A stretch of 64,000 nucleotides of DNA from Antedon mediterranea (taxonomy: Eukaryota > Echinodermata > Crinoidea > Comatulida > Antedonidae), in the NCBI RefSeq assembly GCF_964355755.1, contig NC_092677.1, forward strand, positions 9,758,601-9,822,600, in the 5' to 3' direction. Shown in pieces: positions 59,098 to 64,000 of the stretch (its first letter is position 1; every line of letters begins with the position of its first letter). The notes beneath the pieces are model-generated. The model had not been told where the DNA came from. It ran no database searches and worked only from the letters and a program-made list of their open reading frames with translations. A program made the translations under genes and the position numbers.

Positions 59098-62000
59098 TAG
59101 AATGAATTACAGTGGGTAGTGAATTAAGTGGTTAACATAAAAAGGTGTAGAATATCAAGGAGTGGACATGTTAACAAAAGCGAGAAGCAGAAAATTAGAT
59201 ACGGCACCTAGAAAGAGAGTGAATTAAAGAAAAAGAGTTTAAAAGTAACCCCCTTTTTCTCAAGTGCCTTTTCAAACTTGTAGACCTAACCTAGTCTAAC
59301 TCCTTATCGTGTTTGTTGAAAAAAATCCTAGTTACTGGCTTAATTGGGTTTTTCTTCTTTTCATGGTTATTCTTAGCAAAAGTTTGCAAAAGTTTTCCTA
59401 ACTTTCTTACATTCCTTAATACATTTGGATAAGTGTAAACCGACACTGCAAAGTGATATTAATATTTTCAATTTTAATTTAATTTGTTTACAATACAGAG
59501 AGAAATATACTATTTCTTGTCCCAAAGGATGCATGTTATTTAAGTATACCCTAAATACATATTAATTAATAATCATTATGTCAACTAATGGCGCAACATA
59601 AGCAACATATTTGGTTTAGGATGTGAAATATACAAAGTCATGTTCTCCACTTACAGATACTTTTCCCTCGTTAAATATTCACTAATTGAATTTAAACAGC
59701 ATTGTATTAATTATTTCCCATACAGTGCATGCACTGCAAGTCTATATTTACCAAGTTTGAGCTAAATAATCAACAAAGTGCATGGGGCACTGTTCACTGT
59801 CAAAATTAGAATACGTCGTCTGCTATCACTAAACACTGTCGTCCGCCATAACTAACGCTGTCGTCCGCTTAGATATGCAGTTTTTGTATGTCATCTCTGT
59901 TTCATACCTCCTAGCTTCTATAATCTGTTAAGTTGTAGTGTGTTCTTATTTCAGAAAGTTAATTAATTTTTTATTATTTCTATTATTAATGCCAATTATG
60001 TGATAATTTGATACATAGATCATGTCTGGAAAACATTTAGAAATTAAAACAATACTGTTCAAGAGTTTCCTTGTAATTATCTTTGTCAAATAATACTGGC
60101 TGATTATTAAAGTATTAATAGTACTTGTTGGCGTAGAAGATTTTAGCTTGAGAGTTTGAGAACGAGTTTTACAAAGTTGTCAATTCATTAACAAATAATT
60201 TGTTAAACATTGCTTAACTGTTCTTTATTGTATGATTGTTCACACCAGAATTGGAATGTTTTTGTTTCCCATTAAAAAGAGAGATCAATCATGTTCTCTA
60301 TTCAATAGTATACCATAGGAATACTACATTGAACTATATAAAGTGATGCATTAAAAAATGTCTTGTCTCCCAAATTATGATTACGCCATTCTGTAGTATT
60401 AATGAAGTTATTCACTTTTGAAACAAACAAAACAAAAATTATGATATCGATTATAAAAAATCAAATTTAACCAGAAACTATGGATTTGCAGGCACTTTTG
60501 GTTTTGTCAGTTACGATACATATTTTTTTTCCATCTAATTTTTTGTCAAAGTGAGTAAACATACACATAAAATGGCCAAAAAATATTTATAAAAAAAATT
60601 TCAGGTTAACAATCATGAGAGGATCCATGATTTTTTGGGAGCATTACCTTTGTAATATTAAATCTTTGGCAAAAATAGATAACAAAAAGTAGGCCTAGTT
60701 CATAATTTCATTGTAACTGTCAACAAGTGAGCACACGCGCCCATACGCTATCCCTGTAATCTAGTTGTTTAATATATCCATGGTATACTTTAATACCAGC
60801 AATATATTCATCAGCAAAGACACACCCCTGCTTCTTATTTAACATTTGTTGTCCCAGCTCACAATTATACGAATGTATATATCTGCAATTCATCTATAGC
60901 TATCAGCTTGATAAAAAAAAGTGTCATAAATATGAAACTTAGGATGGGTGTGGATTCCTTTCTAATTATCTATAGTCTCCGTGCAGACTGCAGATTGGTT
61001 TTCAATCCGACATCAACAGACATTAATGTCAGATGAATTTTTAATTTGCGTCATGTGTTTGGTGTTGTACAGATTTAGGTATAAATAAAGTTGTTTTGAT
61101 ATTTGACGAGTTGATAGATGTACTTTAATCGTTGGAGTAAAAAATATACATTTATCTAGCAGCTCAGCTTACACGCACTAGAGTTCCGTGCATGTTTAAG
61201 CCTATCCAAATCCATTGGCAGTAAGTGCTAATTGTTTGGTCAGTTATTACTCTCTTATACCTCCGTTTAATGGTAGACAAGCTCTTCTTATTGGAAGTGT
61301 ATCAAATGTTTAACAGTGTAGTTTTAAATAGATTTCAGAATACTAATTTGCAAAACTGCATTGTAATTCCGATAGACCAATTTTTCACTGTGACAAAGAA
61401 AAAAAGCGTTCTTACTTGAAAAGAGTCATTGTCGCAATCAAATAAAGTCTGGCCTACTTACCATGGCTATTTTTGAACTATAATTATTTCATGATTTAAA
61501 TAATAATCTATTCCACCTAAAATGTTAAACATTAAACACAGTTTATAGATTTTTTTTTTTAAATACAGTATTTGTGTTTATACTGAACTTAAACCAAAAT
61601 TAAAATCTTTTACCTATTTAATCTCTCCATCCAACCTCCCTCAACCCTCCCCCCCCCCCCCACATTCCCCAATTTGTTCGTCGTCCTTCAATGTGTAAAT
61701 CCACTTAATCTGTACACACCTCCAAAATACCACAAGATGACGAGCCACTTTCTGCAGGAAATTATCTCATTACGCAGTTATCATCATGGCGGATGATGTG
61801 ATAATTTAATCACAAGTTTTATCATATTGCGGATGACACGAAAAAGAACAACTTTTAGTGCCGTCAATTTGACTAATTGACGTTCAACTGCATTCAGCTG
61901 TGTAACACCATACCCCCAAGCTGTGGAAATGTTTATGTAAAAAGCGTGTTGGCTTATTTAGGGATTTTCTGTAAGTTGTAATTATTAAGCAAACGTAAAT

Positions 62001-62428
62001 TGTGATGATGGGAATTGATGATAGCGTAATTTGTCTGAATGAAAGTGGTTGGCATTGGGACAGATGTGCGATACGTTACCCAGAAAATCATCAATTAAAT
62101 GATTAAACCTTCACATGACATTCCAATTTAACATTTTTTTAATTTTAAAAATTCTATTCAAAGGACAGATTATTATACTTTCTCGGTTTAAAATGTAGTT
62201 TGGATATATTTTGAAAGATGGAAAATGTTAAATAATAGGGATAAATCTATACTTAAAAATATTTTAAGTGCATTATTTCTTTATTATAAAACCACAACTG
62301 CAATAATTCGCCAATAAACAAAGGGTTAACATTTCAACAAACAAAGAAAGTACTTTGCGCTTAAATTGACAAAACAAAAACTTGAAATAAATATTTAAAA
62401 TGTCTTTAATATATTCTATTCAAAATTC
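59098..62428. other. Non-coding, nothing recognised
   Basis: AT-rich. A poly-C run lies near 61650. No exon or RNA gene was recognised. Confidence 0.45.
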
Positions 62429-62580
62429 TATACAAATATTACACAGGCAATATATACAAATATTACACAGGCAATATATACAAATATTACACAGGCAATA
62501 TATACAAATATTACACAGGCAATATATACAAATATTACACAGGCAATAGATACAAATATTACACAGGCAATAGTATACAA
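62429..62580. repeat. 24-bp satellite, array 1
   Basis: Six to seven copies of tatacaaatattacacaggc with aata, near-identical to each other. Because 24 is a multiple of three, the array leaves long meaningless frames (YCLCNICI repeats on the minus strand). Confidence 0.92.
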
Positions 62581-62657
62581 ATAATGAATGTTTATGAGTG
62601 CAATGGTACAAATAATGGCACGAGGTGAATGATGAAAGGTTATATCAACGAGGCAAA

Positions 62658-62716
62658 TGATGAAAGGTTATATTTCAACGAGGCGATGAGCCGAGTTGAA
62701 ATATAACCTTTCATCA
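62658..62716. repeat. Perfect hairpin, 22-bp arms
   Basis: tgatgaaaggttatatttca with ac at 62658-62679 is repeated exactly in reverse complement at 62695-62716, with a 15-bp loop (gaggcgatgagccga). A direct partial copy of the left arm lies just upstream (tgatgaaaggttatatcaac at 62631-62649). It separates the satellite arrays. Confidence 0.85.
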
Positions 62717-62838
62717 AAATATTACACAAAAATGTTTCAAAAAGTACTATTTAACGATCGTTGAATAGTGCGTACTATTGCACGCCATGTGACCCACATT
62801 CGTCCAATCAAATGACAGGAATTTATATAGGTGTTATA

Positions 62839-63162
62839 TAAATACAAATATTACACAGGCAATACAGTATATACAAATATTACACAGGCAATATATACAA
62901 ATATTACACAGGCAATATATACAAATATTACACAGGCAATATATACAAATAATACACAGGCAATATATACAAATATTACACAGGCAATAGATACAAATAT
63001 TACACAGGCAATATAACATGTCAACACATTAGGGAAATATATACAAATATTACACAGGCAATATATACAAATATTACACAGGCAATATATACAAATATTA
63101 CACAGGCAATATATACAAATATTACACAGGCAATATAACATGTCAACACATTAGGGAAATAT
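62839..63162. repeat. 24-bp satellite, arrays 2 and 3, with duplicated spacer
   Basis: Array 2 is about 62839-63014 and array 3 about 63038-63134. Both use the same 24-bp unit as array 1, and each is followed by the spacer aacatgtcaacacattaggg with aaatatat. Thus array plus spacer has been duplicated as a higher-order unit. Confidence 0.9.
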
Positions 63163-64000
63163 ATAGTCATGTGATACCATTTTGACCAATCACATTTACA
63201 TATTTACATAGGTTATATGATATAATATTGCAATACATGGTATGTTGTGAGTATACATTTGTGATATTTTTAAAATCCTAAGTTGACAGTATGAAAAATG
63301 ATTGGGTAGAAATTATCACCTGATGAAATTCTGAATTATATTTTCATAAACTTTTCACATCATCCGTCTGGGGTCAAATCTTTGCCACCCGTCATCCTCT
63401 GGATTAGTTTTGTAATACTCTAGACAGGTCATGTTGCCATTTATACCCCGAATTATCGACATTTCAATCTTTGCCATCAATTATGTAATCAGTATCTTGA
63501 CGATTTGATGTGTAGTCACCAGCAAGTTGAAGGCTTCCCCCTTAAAAAAATATCGCTTTTCCTAACTTGTTGACCTTTTAGATGCGATCCATTCCCAAAA
63601 GAGATTTCAGTGTGTGTTTTCTAAATTCCTAGATTAAGTTGTGTCCATTGAGGTAGTCGATGTTGGTTATTCAACCAAAATGAGATGATGAACGTTTTAA
63701 AAATACATTTTCTGTTTAAAAACTTTACTTTTTAAAATTCTTAAATAAATTAAATAATGAACCACAGTTAGGAGACATTTTAGACTAGGGGGTTTGAGCA
63801 TGAAGAGGAGTTTGCTGTAATGATAAAATATTACCCAGGCGTAACAAAGAGACCTCTGACCCCTGGTTTAGGAACCCTAAATGGCCTTCCAATGCTGGAG
63901 GCCTTTGAGGCTTTAGCATTTTTTGACATATAATTTTAATGCCTTTTTTCTATGTGGGCCCTGCGCCATATAAGCTTCAGAACGCCTAGGTTTAGCCAGT
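63163..64000. other. Window end, nothing recognised
   Basis: No exon or repeat was recognised with confidence; the last 150 bases are slightly less AT-rich (gtgggccctgcgccatataa). Confidence 0.4.

Noticed and set aside
62429-63134. CRISPR-like array
   Set aside because: The units are contiguous tandem repeats without unique spacers, in a eukaryotic genome.
62420-63141. YCLCNICI repeat proteins
   Set aside because: The 24-bp unit is a multiple of three, so any frame stays open; satellite DNA, not coding.

Overview
The window looks like genomic DNA from a marine invertebrate deuterostome, most probably an echinoderm. It is AT-rich, its genes are split by GT-AG introns, the word taggccta recurs throughout, and it carries many short hairpin transposons, minisatellites and a 5S-derived SINE. 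There are no operons, Shine-Dalgarno sites or prokaryotic features. The species call is inference. All gene models were built by hand from splice signals, phase agreement and protein pattern; none has transcript support.

Layout. 0-5.6 kb: non-coding, with two hairpin MITEs. 5.6-9.8 kb: a five-exon + strand gene for a secreted EF-hand precursor with furin-like sites and a repeated cysteine module. 10-15 kb: non-coding, with MITEs and a GC-rich minisatellite. 15.3-16.9 kb: three minus strand exons encoding a CUB domain, an LDLa-like domain, and a membrane anchor with a short tail ending in a possible PDZ ligand. A phase-compatible signal-peptide exon lies at 32.4 kb. If it belongs to this gene, the first intron is about 15 kb. 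19.0-19.35 kb: a composite 5S/tRNA-like SINE. 19.9-21.9 kb: a + strand type II Golgi sulfotransferase, opposite to and possibly nested inside the CUB gene. 23.1-23.7 kb: a broken LINE endonuclease. 25.1-26.05 kb: a 0.47 kb tandem duplication. 26.2-27.06 kb, perhaps to 29.4 kb: the 3' end of a minus strand coiled-coil gene. 27.6-28.9 kb: a possible mobile element with divergent inverted ends around a broken coiled-coil reading frame. 24.1-24.6, 29.7-30.3 and 34.05-34.4 kb: minisatellites.

From about 34 to 64 kb almost nothing is convincingly coding. There is one good orphan terminal exon at 40.4 kb and three weak candidates (46.1, 53.5 and 57.7 kb). The rest is AT-rich DNA with five hairpin MITEs, a SINE tail at 50.7 kb, a near-perfect 100-bp palindrome at 50.9 kb, a 22-bp minisatellite at 55.8 kb and a 24-bp satellite at 62.4-63.1 kb. 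Several higher-complexity patches could be regulatory DNA. The genes show no obvious common pathway beyond a secretory and cell-surface theme (secreted precursor, single-pass receptor, Golgi sulfotransferase). No new system can be claimed; the most unusual items are the EF-hand precursor and the CUB/LDLa receptor.
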